The notes under the pieces: model-generated | What the model was told of the DNA's origin: nothing | What the model saw: the letters and a program-made list of their open reading frames with translations, nothing else | Database searches by the model: none | Shown here: piece after piece, positions 26,301 through 35,538 of the stretch | Layout of the letters: each line of letters opens with the position of its first letter | How positions within the stretch are numbered: position 1 is the stretch's first letter | Made by a program: the position numbers and the translations under genes | Source: Ferrimonas aestuarii | GTDB lineage: Bacteria > Pseudomonadota > Gammaproteobacteria > Enterobacterales > Shewanellaceae | DNA: 64,000 nucleotides | Assembly: GCF_005116665.1 (NCBI RefSeq) | Contig: NZ_SWCJ01000002.1 | Location: forward strand, 186,001-250,000 | Direction of reading: 5' to 3'

Positions 26301-29300
26301 ACTGCGGTTGCTGATGGCAGCGGCGATGCCAGCGTGCCCATTAGCATCAACCAACTGGCGCCGCTGGATCATATCGGCGCAAGCTCAGATTCCATTGCGA
26401 TTCCAATTGCACTGAGTGGCAGCGATACCGACAACGATCCCATTACCCTTACCGCGAATCTCACTGTAAACGATGATGGCCCAAGCATTTCTGATAGCAG
26501 CAATCAGGTAAATGAAGTGGCAGGGGGCGTAGTGGTGTCCGGCAACTTGCTGGATAATTCGAACTTTGGTGGCGATGGCGCCGGAGAAGTCACCAAGGTT
26601 AATGGCTTAACCCTGTCTTTGCTTACCCCCATTGTTGGTGGCCTTTTTGATGGCAAGGTCGAAATCGATATCGAAAACGGCACCTTGTATGTGGACGCCG
26701 ATGGCAATTACGACTTTGTAGCTGACGACAACTTGGATCATGGTAATCCGGAAACGCCCTTGTCAGTAATTGTGCCATTTGAAGCCAACGACTCCGACGG
26801 TGATATCGGCAATGGGAACTTAACCTTAACGGTGACGGATGGCTATGCACCGACTGCGTCGCAAACTTCTTTAGCTGTTGATGAAGCCGATACACAGTTT
26901 GACAGTCAATGGCTAACCATTTCTCGGGGCTCAGATGAGTTGTTGGCTGGCAGTTTAGAGTTCGATGAGGAAGCAACCAAGCAGTTATTAGGTCAGCTCA
27001 ATGTCTCAAGTGGAGGAGAGGCAATTGATACTGAGGCAACGTTGGTTGTTGGCTCAATGATGACGTTGTTTACGGAATCCGGCGTTCCTATTGTCCAGAT
27101 TCAAATCGGCGCACCTCAATCGCAACCCAATGGCGACCTTATTGCGTCCATTTCGACAACGTTGCTGGCTCCCCTCGACCATCAAAGTGGCGATATGCTT
27201 TCCCTTCCCATTCAATTGAGCGCTAGGGATACCGACAATGACAGTGTGAGCACCATTGCTTCTATTGTCATCACCGATGCGGGCGTAGTGGCTTCGCCGA
27301 TAGATCTGGATTCAGTGGTAGAAGGTGAAACAACCCAGATCCACAACATCCTAAGTGACTCTGAGTTTAATATGGATGGTGGTCAGGTCTTCAGCGTCAA
27401 TGGTCAAGAGCTTGATGCATCGAATTTAATTCTTGATAGCACCCATCCTGGATTTAACATGCACCGTATTTCGACCCAGTATGGTGAGGTGTGGGTCGAT
27501 GCCGATGGAAACTACCAATATCAGGCCAACTCTGGGCTTGATCACGGTTTGCAGGAGCAGCTTCAGGAAGCGATAACCGTTGTGGTTAAAGATGGTGATG
27601 GTGACAGCAGTAGCATGCAGTTGCTACAGAATGTCACCGATGGTTCACCACCAATCTTTAACGCCAGTAGCAGTGGCCTTTTTGCTGGGCAGGTTGATGA
27701 GCAAAATGGCTTTGCTATCCAGTCACAAACCTTAGTCTTTGATCCAGGTAGCGATCCTATAACGCGAGTTGAGCTGTCAGCAGAGCAAACAATATTGGCG
27801 TTTCAACAGGCATTTGGAAATGCGCTACCCACGGCACAGGGATCGGCGATCGACCTAAACAATGTGCAATTAAGCCCATCAGGGCAGAGTCTCAAATTGT
27901 TCAATCAGGCCGGTGAGCTGGTTATTGAATATCAAATTAGCCAGTTCAGCCTGCAGCAAGATGGCTCAACGAGTGGTGAGCTCTCCGCTATCTCTCATCT
28001 GGGGCTTGACCATCTAAACTCCGATCTCATTAATCTTCCTGTCTCTGTCGTTGCCTTTGATCATGATAACGACAGCGTGGCGACCACGACCAGTGTGGTC
28101 GTCGTCGATGCTTCACCACAAGCTTTGGACAATTCGGATTCCGTTATCGAAGGGCAGGTCGTTACCGGAAACGTAATCGATAATGACAAATTAGGTACGG
28201 ATACCGCCCAAATTGATGCAATACGAATAGCAGGTTTTGATCTTGTGCCTAGCCAATCAGGAACGGTGGAATATGCAATTAGTGCCGGTCAAACGCTCAC
28301 TCTTGAAACGGTTCGGGGCAGCTTATCTATCTCCAGCGATGGCGGTTGGCAGCTAAACGCCGACGATAATCAGCTTCATCCTAATGATATTAGCCTGCCA
28401 ATCTCGTTGGATTATCGTTTGTTAGATAGCGATGGTGATAACAGCAATTGGGCTGAATTAACCGTGAGCGTGAACGATGGTGAGGTGCGTCAGGGGGGCC
28501 AGAGTATCGATCATAGTATTCGAGAAAAGGATCTCGATAATAATGGCTCTAGCACTTACCCGGTAACAAAAACCAGTTCCAAAACCATCACCGACGTAGG
28601 AAGCGATGATCTCGACCTATCGACCTTATCCATAGTGCAGGACGCCACTGAGTTAAAAGCGGAGCTGGAGTCCAAACTTACCAGCCTTGGCAGGGCGATT
28701 GAAGCTGACATTACCGATACCTCGGTCACCCTTAAAATTGCTGGCACTAATGAGATCGTTGCGACTCTGGAGTACCAAGTTGTCTCAGGTGGCAATGGGC
28801 CTGCGGTATCCATGACCTCAACGCTACTTGCACCGCTAGATCACATCAAATCCGCAGACACTGCCGGCGGTGCAGTTAAAGAGCGCTGGGGCAACATTCA
28901 ATTCAATCTGGATCTGCAGATTTTGGATATCGATGGAGACCCACTGCAGCAGCCCATTGCCGTGACCCATAACTTTAAAGACGGCAGTAAGGCGGGCTTT
29001 AGTCAGGGTGACATCGCAGAGCTGGATGAGGGTGGATTAGATACGTCCTCAGAAATTACTGCCAGCGGCACCTTTACCGTGAAGGTCAACTCTGATGAGG
29101 TTAATCCTGATTCGTTACGATTCTATGGTAGCGGCCACAGTGCCATCACCTCTGGGGGTGATGCGGTGGTGTTCAGTATTGACTGGAGCGCTGATCCAAG
29201 CGGGCGAATTCTAGTCGGTAAGGTCGACGGCCAATTGGCGTTAAAGCTGACCTTGGATACCTTGCCTGATGCGGGTGCTGGCAGCGAAGTGAGTTATTCA

Positions 29301-32300
29301 GTCACGCAATATCTTCCAATCGACCAAGACCAAGATCAACTAGAAGCGCAGTTTCGAATTCGATACTCCGATACCGACGGTGATGTCACCAGCAAGCACA
29401 TTAAGGTAAATCTAATTGATGGTGCTGTGGATGAGCTGACCATTGGCGATACCAGCCACCAATTAACCGAGCCCAATCTTGGCGATAGCTCGGTAATCAT
29501 TGATGATTCACAAGCCGGAGAACTTGGAAACCTTGCCAGCTTAACACTCACCACGGCCAGTGACGCCATTAGCAATATCGAGTTTGATTACACCTCAGGG
29601 CAGCAACTTACTGGCATTTCCCATGATGGTTCAGCGGTTCACATTTTTGAGGTTAACGGACAGTGGCAAGCATGGTCAGTAGAAGGGGGCAGTGAGTTTA
29701 ACGATCGCCAAACTCTCATCTTCACACTGGAAAGCCCGAGTCAGTTAGATTCAAACTTAACCATTGCACCCAACTCTACGGCCTCGGTACCGTATCAAAT
29801 CGAATGGCACAGCTTTATCGATCACAACGGCAGCGACTCCGTGGTTCTGGTATTACCTTTAAAGGCACAAGACAGCGATGGTGACAGCGTAACCGCTGCA
29901 ATCAGCTTGTCGATACTGGATGGTCAAGACCCACAAGCATCCACTCAAAACCCCAGCGCACAGCAGGAAGTCAATAATGGAGCTCAAGCCGTTATTGCTG
30001 GAACGGTAGTGCTTACACAAGGCTCTGACTTTGTTCGTTATAGCATTGATACTGATGCCCTAGAGAGCAATTTAGCGGGCGTCAGCTCTGATGGTTATCC
30101 TTTAAGCGTAATTGAAAGTGGCGATGACTACCTCGTTCGCCGCCTTGAAGATGATGGTAGTTACTCTGAGGTGATGAAAGTAGCCTTTGACGGCGTTGGT
30201 GGCTATCAGATGATCTTGATGGATAACCTGGATCATACCGGTGGCGACATTCAGTTCCTTTTGCCTATTCTGGTTGCCGATTCGGATGGCGACTCAGTTA
30301 CGCTGACTCCGCAGATCTCCATTACTGACACCGATATTCAGGCGGCTGATGATGATCTAGGAAGCCTGACCGAAGGGCAAACGGCAAGTTCGGTCACAGG
30401 TAAGAACCTGCTTGATAACGATCAACTGGGAGCCGATGCGGATCGCGCTGAAATCGTGCTGTTCCGTTTTGATGGCAATGCCTTCGGTGCAATGAGCAGT
30501 TTCAGTCAATCTCTAACCACCCCTCTTGGGGATTTGAGCGTGTTGAGTGACGGCAGCTGGCAATTCGTTGCGAACAACAATTTAGATCATCTAACAAGTG
30601 ATGAGCTGACTTTGAGTTTTGATTACCTAGTTCAAGATGGCGACGGCGACCAAAGTTGGGCCAGTGTCACTCTGAACCTATTGGACAATGAGGTTAGCTT
30701 CAGCGTTGATCCGGCGCAGGGGAATGAAGACAACGGCGATATCGCCTTAAGCCTTGAGCTTAACCTTGGGGATCTCGACCAAAACGAAAGCCATCAAGAC
30801 CTAATGATTCAACTGCCTCCTGCCGGCACGGGCCAATTATTATTAAATGGAGCCGTCTTAGTGCCGGAGATGGTCGATGGCACTGAGGTCGTCCGCATCT
30901 TGGCTTCGGACCTAACGCAAACCTTAGTTAACGGTGAAGCAATAGTCACCATTGATGGCCTGGTATTTCGTCCCGATGAGCACTATTCCGACTTCTCAGC
31001 CGATGGTCCGCTAAACCTTGCTGTGAGTATTGATACTACCGACGACTTAAATGGCACCGTCAGTCACAGTGGCAACTTAGCGATCTCCGTCGCCAGTGTG
31101 GCCGATGCGCCCAATTGGATTGATACCAGCATCGATACTATTGAAGACCCTGAAAATTTTGGTGCCAGCTTGTTTAATAGTTTCAGTAACAGCGACGGAA
31201 TTTATGCTGAGTTGGTTGACCAAGATGGTTCGGAGCTGCTGAGTTATCGTTTCGATTCGATTCCAGATGGCATTACCCTTTATCTTGATGGGGCAGAGAT
31301 TGTACAGGGGCAGGAGTTAAGCGCCGAAGACGCACAGCGAGTCACAGCACTTCCCGATGCCCACGATGCCGGGGTATATACCTTTGGCATTACTGCTATT
31401 GCCACTGAGCAGGGTAATCATGCTATCCATACTCATGTATCTCAAACCTCGGCGCAGGTAACCGTAAATGTGTACCCTGTTGTCGACGATGCCAGTACAG
31501 AGTTCACCCGCTCCGGGAGCAGTGAAACTGAACAACTCTACAAAGGGGATGAAGATGCCCTCATTGATATTGGCAATCAGATCTCCGCTTCAAGCCCCGA
31601 TAGCGATGAACATCTCTTTATTCGAGTTCAGGAGGTTAATACCGATGGCGATAACGGTGAGATACTCTATTACTCCGAAGGGAATTGGTTATCGCTAACC
31701 TCTTTGCAGTCCGATAATCAACCTCTTCCTTCCGGCATAGAGGCCGAGGGAGACGGGTTTATAATCCCAGCTGAGCTGTTATCAAACCTTGCTTACCTTC
31801 CTGACGAAGACCGCAGTTCGGCAACCTTTGACGATGTTCAGATTGAGTTTCAAGCCATCGCTCGTGAACGTACTCAGGATGGACTGGATCCCGTTGCGGG
31901 GTTTGAAGAGTCCCGAGGAGAGGTGCTGACATTAACGGTTAATCTACGAGGTGAAATAGACCCAACGGTGCTAGCCGAAACCAATGGCTTTACCAATGAA
32001 GTCGATGCCCAAGGCCAACCAACCGGCCGCTTTCTGGCAACTTCAGATGAAGACATGCCTCTCACCTTTAACATCAGCCTGTCTAACGCCGACGATGATG
32101 GCTCGGAGTATGTAAACTTTTTAATCCGTCAGCTCGATCCCGCCTTTAAACTGGTTGATGCCAACGGCGATGAACCAGACATCTATGGCTTTGAGCCAAT
32201 GACAATAGATGGACAAACGGTTCAAGTACCTGTGTATCAAATCACCCAAGCCGATATGGCCGCGGGCACCTATCAATTAACACCACCGAAAGATTTTGCT

Positions 32301-35300
32301 GGCGACATGGAGCTGATAATCACCTCAAGAGTGATTGAATCCGATGGCAGAAATGGCGCCTTCGACAATCCGTTAAAAGTCAGTTTCACTCCAGTGATTG
32401 ATACCCAAGATGCCAGTTTTATCATCTCAGGTCAGGAAGCCGAGGTTGGAGATGGAGGTAATCTGGTTTCTGGCGGCGCATCTATCCGGATGACCAACGC
32501 CTGGCTTTCCGACAGAGACGGCAGTGAAACCGTACAGGATGCCTCGCTTCAGGCGCCCCAAGGTTTTGCGTTTTACTATCAAGACAACTTGATTACCGAA
32601 ATAGCCTCTGTCGCTACGCTGCTGTCATTAACGGATGGCGATGAAGGCATCACTGCCTTTTTACAATCAGGCCAACTGATGTTGGTTCCGGTGATTGATA
32701 ACGGTGGCACCTTGTCCATCGACCCAGACTCACCGTCGATGACCGACGGCCAAAGCAGCGTCCACATTCAGATCGAGATATCAGACCAACAAAATGGCTA
32801 CCGAAACGATGCGTCTGAGCCTGTAGAGCTGGATATACAGGTTGCATGGCAGGGTGAGGTCGATGGTGAAAGTGTGGATGGAACCGGCTCCGATGCTGAT
32901 GAAAATACCCGCCTAACTTCACCCACGACTTCGGCGGCATCAGCGCCATTTGGCGTTATCGAACTAAGCGAACATATCGAATTTACCTCTACAGACAGCG
33001 ATGGCTCAGAGGTGGTAGAGAAATACCGCATCTCAGTCCCCGGCCAACAGGGGTGGACACTGGAGGATGAGCTGGGCAACCCTCTTGGCGTTCATGTTGG
33101 CAATGGCGTATGGCTGCTTGAACAAGGAGACCTAGCTGGTGTGCGATTAATTGCTTCCCAAGACGGAGTTTTTGATATTGAAGTGATGGCGGTGGTTAGC
33201 GACCTTGGCGATCAGGAAGTCAGAAGCGCAAACTTTAGCGTCGAAACGTCAGGTACCACACCTCTGGGCGGCAACGGCATAGTTGGCGGTTATACCGGCT
33301 CGGTGGTGACCAGCGTGGTTGATGGCTCGGAAGATGGGGTAAGAAGCGATGGCTCACCAGATCCGGCATCGTTATCTGGCCACATTAATGTGGAGGCCAG
33401 CGGTGATGCTGATGATGTGGTGGTGATTCGCATTGAAGCTGATGAACTGCCAGATGGCGCTTCATTGCTTGGGCCAGTAATCGAGGTGTGGAATGAGCAG
33501 CTTGAAATAGAGGCCTACATTATTCATCAGGAGGATCTTGGTGATGTAAGTGTGTCATTGGCAGAACATCAATCGGGGCGGGTGGAGATCGATCTAACGG
33601 TGATCATTACTGATCCAACAAGCGGGCGTACTCGCACCGAAGCCGGCGGTGAGTTGCCTCAAGATACTCTGGTCATCGAACTGCTTCCTGTTGCGGATAA
33701 TCTGGCGACTTTTGCTATCAGCGGCACCGGCACAGAAAGCGAAAATGCACAAGACAATGACACCTTTGCCCTTGGCTTAAACCTAAATCTCAGCGACCAA
33801 GATGGGTCAGAGCAAATCACAACCGTCAGTTTAACCCCTCAAGCTGGAGTTACCCTGTTTGGGGATGGCCTAACGCTCAATAACGGTGTGTATCAACTGA
33901 TTAAAGGTGATTCTGAAACCGACTCCGAGTTTGCCGCCAGAATCGATTCGCTCACCTTTAGGAGCGAGCCTGGTCTGCACGATAACCTCAATATTCGAGT
34001 TGAGGTTGCAGTGCTTGACTCCAATAATATCGGCAGTGACAGCTTGGTGAGTAGTAGAAATCTACAGATATGGGTAGACCCGATTAATAACGGGGCAATG
34101 CTCACCAGCCAAGATGCCTCCGGAACCGAGGATGGCACTATTACCTTATCTGGGCTCAGCGCCAAGCTAAATGATAGTGACGAGACTTTATCATTAGTGT
34201 TGGAAGGGCTGCCCGATGAGAGCTTTTTGAGCGCCGCCGGCACGCCGCTTAATTACAATGGCGACGGCATCTGGCAAATACCCTTAGATCTCCTCGATGC
34301 CGATGGCAATCTGCCCGATATCACGGTGTTACCACCGCCGGACTTAAGCGGTGAATTCGAGATTACGCTGAAAGCGGTAAGCAAAGAGCCAACGCTGAGC
34401 GAGTTTGCCACGGATTTGAGTCAATTCACCTTAACCATCGCCCCCCAGGCGGATGAGCTGATCATTGATGGCGATATTTCGGCCTCCGGTAATGAGGGAG
34501 AGCAGTTGTATATCGACCTAAACCTATCTTCATCGGATCGCTATTTTGATGAGTCAGACACCTCAGAAACCGCAAGACTCACCTTTAGTTTGGATCCCCA
34601 GAGCGATTCAACCTTGATTGCTCAAGATGGCGAAAAGCCTTTCGTAGTCTACAACGGCATCCAATACCCACTGAGTTTGGTTAATGGTGTGTGGCTGGTG
34701 GTGCTAGAAACTGAGGCCACAAACAGTCAAACAATTTTAGATGAGATCGGTTTTAACAGCGGCGATGGTTTTGGTCAGGGCAGTTTGCTAGTTACTGCTG
34801 TGGCGCTGGATAAGTCAGAGGGAGTGACCACGGCACAAGGGGCTGAGGTCACTCGGTCTATTGAGCTAGACATTGCTGCCCAAGCGGACATGCCAACCAT
34901 TGATGTCGCCGGTGAGATCTCAGCATTAACCGGCGAACTGATTAAGCTGGACGTAGATGTTGACCTAGTTAATCCCGATCAGGATGAACTTAGCGTTCGA
35001 GTCAGTGGCCTTGAGTCTGGTCGTCTCACCGACAGTGAAGGCAATGACGTAGGTGACCAGCAGAACGATGGCAGTTACCTCATCGATCCAGATCTATTGG
35101 GAAGCCTGTACCTGTCGGACGCCGAAGCAGGGGAGCAAACGCTGGATTTCACGGCAATATCGAACATCAACAATACCGAAATCAGTGCTTTGGATTCGAT
35201 AGATGTTGATATCGAACTGAGCTTTAACGATCTGCTTGAACCAGAGAACCAGAACGAGCTGGATCAGTTATTGGCAAGCGCAGCCATTGAGTTAGGTGAA

Positions 35301-35480
35301 TTAGATGAAAATGGCTTAGGCAGTGTGACTTTGGTTCTACCTGAAGATAGAGACTCAGATGGCGATAATCGCGTCACCTTAGAGCAGGTTGATTATCAAA
35401 GTTGGGGCGTGGCAGCAGATGATCAAACCTCCTTGATGCAGCGATTCTTACAGGAATATCAGGCTGAGTTAGACTCATAA
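20358..35480 (+). CDS. Giant LapA/BpfA-like repeat adhesin (5040 residues)
   Basis: A type I-secreted surface adhesin of about 5040 residues, with GGGAGAGAC ahead of the ATG. Residues 1-140 resemble the LapA retention module that plugs the outer-membrane channel (VIVKSVKGDAFAID; DPTEVLEP; IASAGYDTA). From about residue 150 to 3440, roughly twelve units of about 270 residues follow, each with a T1SS-143-like half (ISRGSD...PLDH...SDxDND) and a VCBS-like half (NLLDNSxFGADGAG...LDHGDP...DSDGDS), rich in Asp for calcium. Residues 3450-4950 carry about eight different modules marked by DxDGSE. The last 90 residues (FNDLLEPENQNELDQLL, DRDSDGDNRVTLEQVDY) resemble a type I secretion target domain. 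No GGxGxDxLx RTX nonapeptides were seen. Export genes lie at 38311-46288. Confidence 0.9.
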   Translation: MDPVIVKSVKGDAFAIDEKSKQLYPLAEGGVLTPGDKVLVPEGSKVLLYQGQEQEVEVNACEYCTIGEVIHPKPTQSSEAWMSTLFDSLQKALAEGKDPTEVLEPAESISDVGSHEHGEGAFIYAQREQTIASAGYDTAYANSDDLQQPFFGDLSQAIFDDSLTGYIIEGQAISGNVATLFSDNGFGFNALHRINGTPIESLEQPQSGEYQGWYLLPTEIGNLYIKPDGQFILDAPDNQDHSSLETLLRQFELQATDSSGQVQSLTVTLGVQEGSDATAALTQGVTSDDGQGDTVTILIERGSDELDLGSIAFDLPAILSQLNGLALSQNGVLIQPSLDLMDSTLTVRDQNGEALFQFELGVPTLDEGGNLNLPLSIRQLQPLDHQQQSDQFRFSIFVTAQDSDGDSVLAETQISVIDGQPSISDASGAVIETVGGATLTGNLLENSSFGADANGKLTEILGVELSSLTPIGSGPLADYVQIATEFGTLFVNQSGDFQVLVNDNLFHQLQDSVLQFSLPFIAEDGDGDAGEGTFRLSVEDGAAPTADSITFQSTDGGSQQTLNLTIERGSDALDMDAIGFDLDRTLTELAKLDLTSGGEALALENAEIRNGELLLLGQSGQPILGIKLNDAIAVEGDAILPITVTQYGPLDHVNNSDLISIPFFISASDSDHDQISIGALINVSDSKPINVEQTQSITEKEGGATLSGQLFTDGDLGADGAGGLVEIQGVDFGSLPVVDEGIYSGFSLMEFAQGDLFVDKLGNYHLEVRDNLDHGEVEQLIAFAIDFRFEDGDGDSALGTLTVNIQDGVGPSAESIELFTSDEGIGDFAQIRIARGSDQIDIDSIGFDVDAIMSAIASAGLSSTEAAITVDGISVVDDALVLSDSLGNVVFEFTLGQAEETAEGDWIQPISVSQLMAMKHDEGLDQLDFDIFISASDTDNDLISIPATIQVTDSGPTIVDSQNQITELAGGALVSGNLLDNSDFGADGAGGVISVNGVNLTVSSTISGGPFDGKVEIDVENGTLYVDGQGNYDYVADDNLNHGDPEVPLSIQVPFTATDSDGDSGQASLTLTVLDGAPPVASTSEFETFDAGAVDSQMITIARGSDQLNASSLGFDISSIQSDLASLNLTAGGVALDIDAISIDGNVMTIIDADNSPILTIALGEPLDNGGDLSVPVVVSQYQSLDHNVGSDQLLIPITLHISDTDNDTILLPLELTITDDGPTVNDSSIQLTEQAGVALVSGQLINDPQNATHYGADGSGQLTEFNGVALDTLSPVSGGNYDGYYEFNLPEGSLYVARDGQYHFEALDNLDHGDPQAPIVLNLPFVITDFDGDSDGGQLSITIHDGDGATSSAVSLETYDADTQVGVSSASATLQIQRGSDEVDLTSFQFDLISIASELAGMGLSSAGNAIDGSNLSLVGSTLTILDSDSNPVFELTLGTAVADGSGDASVPISINQLAALDHIGANSDSITIPIALSGSDIDNDPIALTANLTVNDDGPTIEDSSNQVTEAAGGSVVSGNLLDNSSFGGDGAGEVTKVNGVTLSLLTPIVGGAYDGKVEIDIENGTLYVDADGNYDFVADDNLNHGDPEVSLSVNVPFVARDSDYDYEGATLTLTVTDGAAPTAVTTDFTTSDVGSVDSQTVTVSRGSDALDPASLGFDLETIKSDLAALNLSSGGIPLDLNAIAVSGNTLSIADANNNPILTIKLGAASDNGGNLDIPVTVTQQGPLDHELSSDALSLPITLQISDSDNDVIALPLNLTITDSGPQVTDTNIELTEAEGGNSDSGYLFDVDVFGPDGAGQLTEFNGVALDTLSPISGGNYDGYYEFNLPEGSLYLALDGQYHFEALDNLDHGDPQAPIVLNLPFVIADFDGDSDGGQLSITIHDGDGATSSAVSLETYDADTQSGISSDSATLQIERGSDEVDLTSFQFDLISIASELAGMGLSSAGNAIDGSNLSLVGSTLTILDSDSNPVFELTLGTAVADGSGDASVPISINQLAPLDHIGASSDSIAIPIALSGSDTDNDPITLTANLTVNDDGPSISDSSNQVNEVAGGVVVSGNLLDNSNFGGDGAGEVTKVNGLTLSLLTPIVGGLFDGKVEIDIENGTLYVDADGNYDFVADDNLDHGNPETPLSVIVPFEANDSDGDIGNGNLTLTVTDGYAPTASQTSLAVDEADTQFDSQWLTISRGSDELLAGSLEFDEEATKQLLGQLNVSSGGEAIDTEATLVVGSMMTLFTESGVPIVQIQIGAPQSQPNGDLIASISTTLLAPLDHQSGDMLSLPIQLSARDTDNDSVSTIASIVITDAGVVASPIDLDSVVEGETTQIHNILSDSEFNMDGGQVFSVNGQELDASNLILDSTHPGFNMHRISTQYGEVWVDADGNYQYQANSGLDHGLQEQLQEAITVVVKDGDGDSSSMQLLQNVTDGSPPIFNASSSGLFAGQVDEQNGFAIQSQTLVFDPGSDPITRVELSAEQTILAFQQAFGNALPTAQGSAIDLNNVQLSPSGQSLKLFNQAGELVIEYQISQFSLQQDGSTSGELSAISHLGLDHLNSDLINLPVSVVAFDHDNDSVATTTSVVVVDASPQALDNSDSVIEGQVVTGNVIDNDKLGTDTAQIDAIRIAGFDLVPSQSGTVEYAISAGQTLTLETVRGSLSISSDGGWQLNADDNQLHPNDISLPISLDYRLLDSDGDNSNWAELTVSVNDGEVRQGGQSIDHSIREKDLDNNGSSTYPVTKTSSKTITDVGSDDLDLSTLSIVQDATELKAELESKLTSLGRAIEADITDTSVTLKIAGTNEIVATLEYQVVSGGNGPAVSMTSTLLAPLDHIKSADTAGGAVKERWGNIQFNLDLQILDIDGDPLQQPIAVTHNFKDGSKAGFSQGDIAELDEGGLDTSSEITASGTFTVKVNSDEVNPDSLRFYGSGHSAITSGGDAVVFSIDWSADPSGRILVGKVDGQLALKLTLDTLPDAGAGSEVSYSVTQYLPIDQDQDQLEAQFRIRYSDTDGDVTSKHIKVNLIDGAVDELTIGDTSHQLTEPNLGDSSVIIDDSQAGELGNLASLTLTTASDAISNIEFDYTSGQQLTGISHDGSAVHIFEVNGQWQAWSVEGGSEFNDRQTLIFTLESPSQLDSNLTIAPNSTASVPYQIEWHSFIDHNGSDSVVLVLPLKAQDSDGDSVTAAISLSILDGQDPQASTQNPSAQQEVNNGAQAVIAGTVVLTQGSDFVRYSIDTDALESNLAGVSSDGYPLSVIESGDDYLVRRLEDDGSYSEVMKVAFDGVGGYQMILMDNLDHTGGDIQFLLPILVADSDGDSVTLTPQISITDTDIQAADDDLGSLTEGQTASSVTGKNLLDNDQLGADADRAEIVLFRFDGNAFGAMSSFSQSLTTPLGDLSVLSDGSWQFVANNNLDHLTSDELTLSFDYLVQDGDGDQSWASVTLNLLDNEVSFSVDPAQGNEDNGDIALSLELNLGDLDQNESHQDLMIQLPPAGTGQLLLNGAVLVPEMVDGTEVVRILASDLTQTLVNGEAIVTIDGLVFRPDEHYSDFSADGPLNLAVSIDTTDDLNGTVSHSGNLAISVASVADAPNWIDTSIDTIEDPENFGASLFNSFSNSDGIYAELVDQDGSELLSYRFDSIPDGITLYLDGAEIVQGQELSAEDAQRVTALPDAHDAGVYTFGITAIATEQGNHAIHTHVSQTSAQVTVNVYPVVDDASTEFTRSGSSETEQLYKGDEDALIDIGNQISASSPDSDEHLFIRVQEVNTDGDNGEILYYSEGNWLSLTSLQSDNQPLPSGIEAEGDGFIIPAELLSNLAYLPDEDRSSATFDDVQIEFQAIARERTQDGLDPVAGFEESRGEVLTLTVNLRGEIDPTVLAETNGFTNEVDAQGQPTGRFLATSDEDMPLTFNISLSNADDDGSEYVNFLIRQLDPAFKLVDANGDEPDIYGFEPMTIDGQTVQVPVYQITQADMAAGTYQLTPPKDFAGDMELIITSRVIESDGRNGAFDNPLKVSFTPVIDTQDASFIISGQEAEVGDGGNLVSGGASIRMTNAWLSDRDGSETVQDASLQAPQGFAFYYQDNLITEIASVATLLSLTDGDEGITAFLQSGQLMLVPVIDNGGTLSIDPDSPSMTDGQSSVHIQIEISDQQNGYRNDASEPVELDIQVAWQGEVDGESVDGTGSDADENTRLTSPTTSAASAPFGVIELSEHIEFTSTDSDGSEVVEKYRISVPGQQGWTLEDELGNPLGVHVGNGVWLLEQGDLAGVRLIASQDGVFDIEVMAVVSDLGDQEVRSANFSVETSGTTPLGGNGIVGGYTGSVVTSVVDGSEDGVRSDGSPDPASLSGHINVEASGDADDVVVIRIEADELPDGASLLGPVIEVWNEQLEIEAYIIHQEDLGDVSVSLAEHQSGRVEIDLTVIITDPTSGRTRTEAGGELPQDTLVIELLPVADNLATFAISGTGTESENAQDNDTFALGLNLNLSDQDGSEQITTVSLTPQAGVTLFGDGLTLNNGVYQLIKGDSETDSEFAARIDSLTFRSEPGLHDNLNIRVEVAVLDSNNIGSDSLVSSRNLQIWVDPINNGAMLTSQDASGTEDGTITLSGLSAKLNDSDETLSLVLEGLPDESFLSAAGTPLNYNGDGIWQIPLDLLDADGNLPDITVLPPPDLSGEFEITLKAVSKEPTLSEFATDLSQFTLTIAPQADELIIDGDISASGNEGEQLYIDLNLSSSDRYFDESDTSETARLTFSLDPQSDSTLIAQDGEKPFVVYNGIQYPLSLVNGVWLVVLETEATNSQTILDEIGFNSGDGFGQGSLLVTAVALDKSEGVTTAQGAEVTRSIELDIAAQADMPTIDVAGEISALTGELIKLDVDVDLVNPDQDELSVRVSGLESGRLTDSEGNDVGDQQNDGSYLIDPDLLGSLYLSDAEAGEQTLDFTAISNINNTEISALDSIDVDIELSFNDLLEPENQNELDQLLASAAIELGELDENGLGSVTLVLPEDRDSDGDNRVTLEQVDYQSWGVAADDQTSLMQRFLQEYQAELDS
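24130..25125 (+). repeat. Adhesin repeat block, copy 1 (about 1.0 kb)
   Basis: This block aligns without gaps to 25753-26748 at an offset of 1623 bp (541 codons, two repeat units). Most lines differ at only a few positions, and 24528-24736 (209 bp) is identical in both copies by direct reading. The other units of the adhesin are related only at protein level, so this pair is a recent duplication or has been homogenised. Confidence 0.85.
25753..26748 (+). repeat. Adhesin repeat block, copy 2 (about 1.0 kb)
   Basis: Second copy of the block at 24130-25125, with the identical core at 26151-26359. Small differences cluster at the edges, where similarity fades after about 26730. The in-frame spacing means loss or gain of one copy would keep the reading frame. 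Confidence 0.85.
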
Positions 35481-35483
35481 CAT

Positions 35484-35524
35484 AAAGGCCCCATGTAGGA
35501 CTTACTCCAACATGGGGCTTTGTT
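35484..35524. terminator. Bidirectional terminator between adhesin and nucleotidase genes
   Basis: A stem of GCCCCATGT-type arms (35488-35496 with 35510-35518, extended by AAAG/CTTT) sits between two convergent genes. CTTTGTTT follows on the plus strand, and CCTTTATG on the minus strand. Confidence 0.75.
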
Positions 35525-35538
35525 TATGAGAGATAGCC

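Noticed and set aside
23260..26750. Regular repeats considered as a CRISPR array
   Set aside because: The repeat units are about 800 bp, lie within one continuous reading frame and encode Asp-rich protein modules; no short direct repeats with spacers are present.
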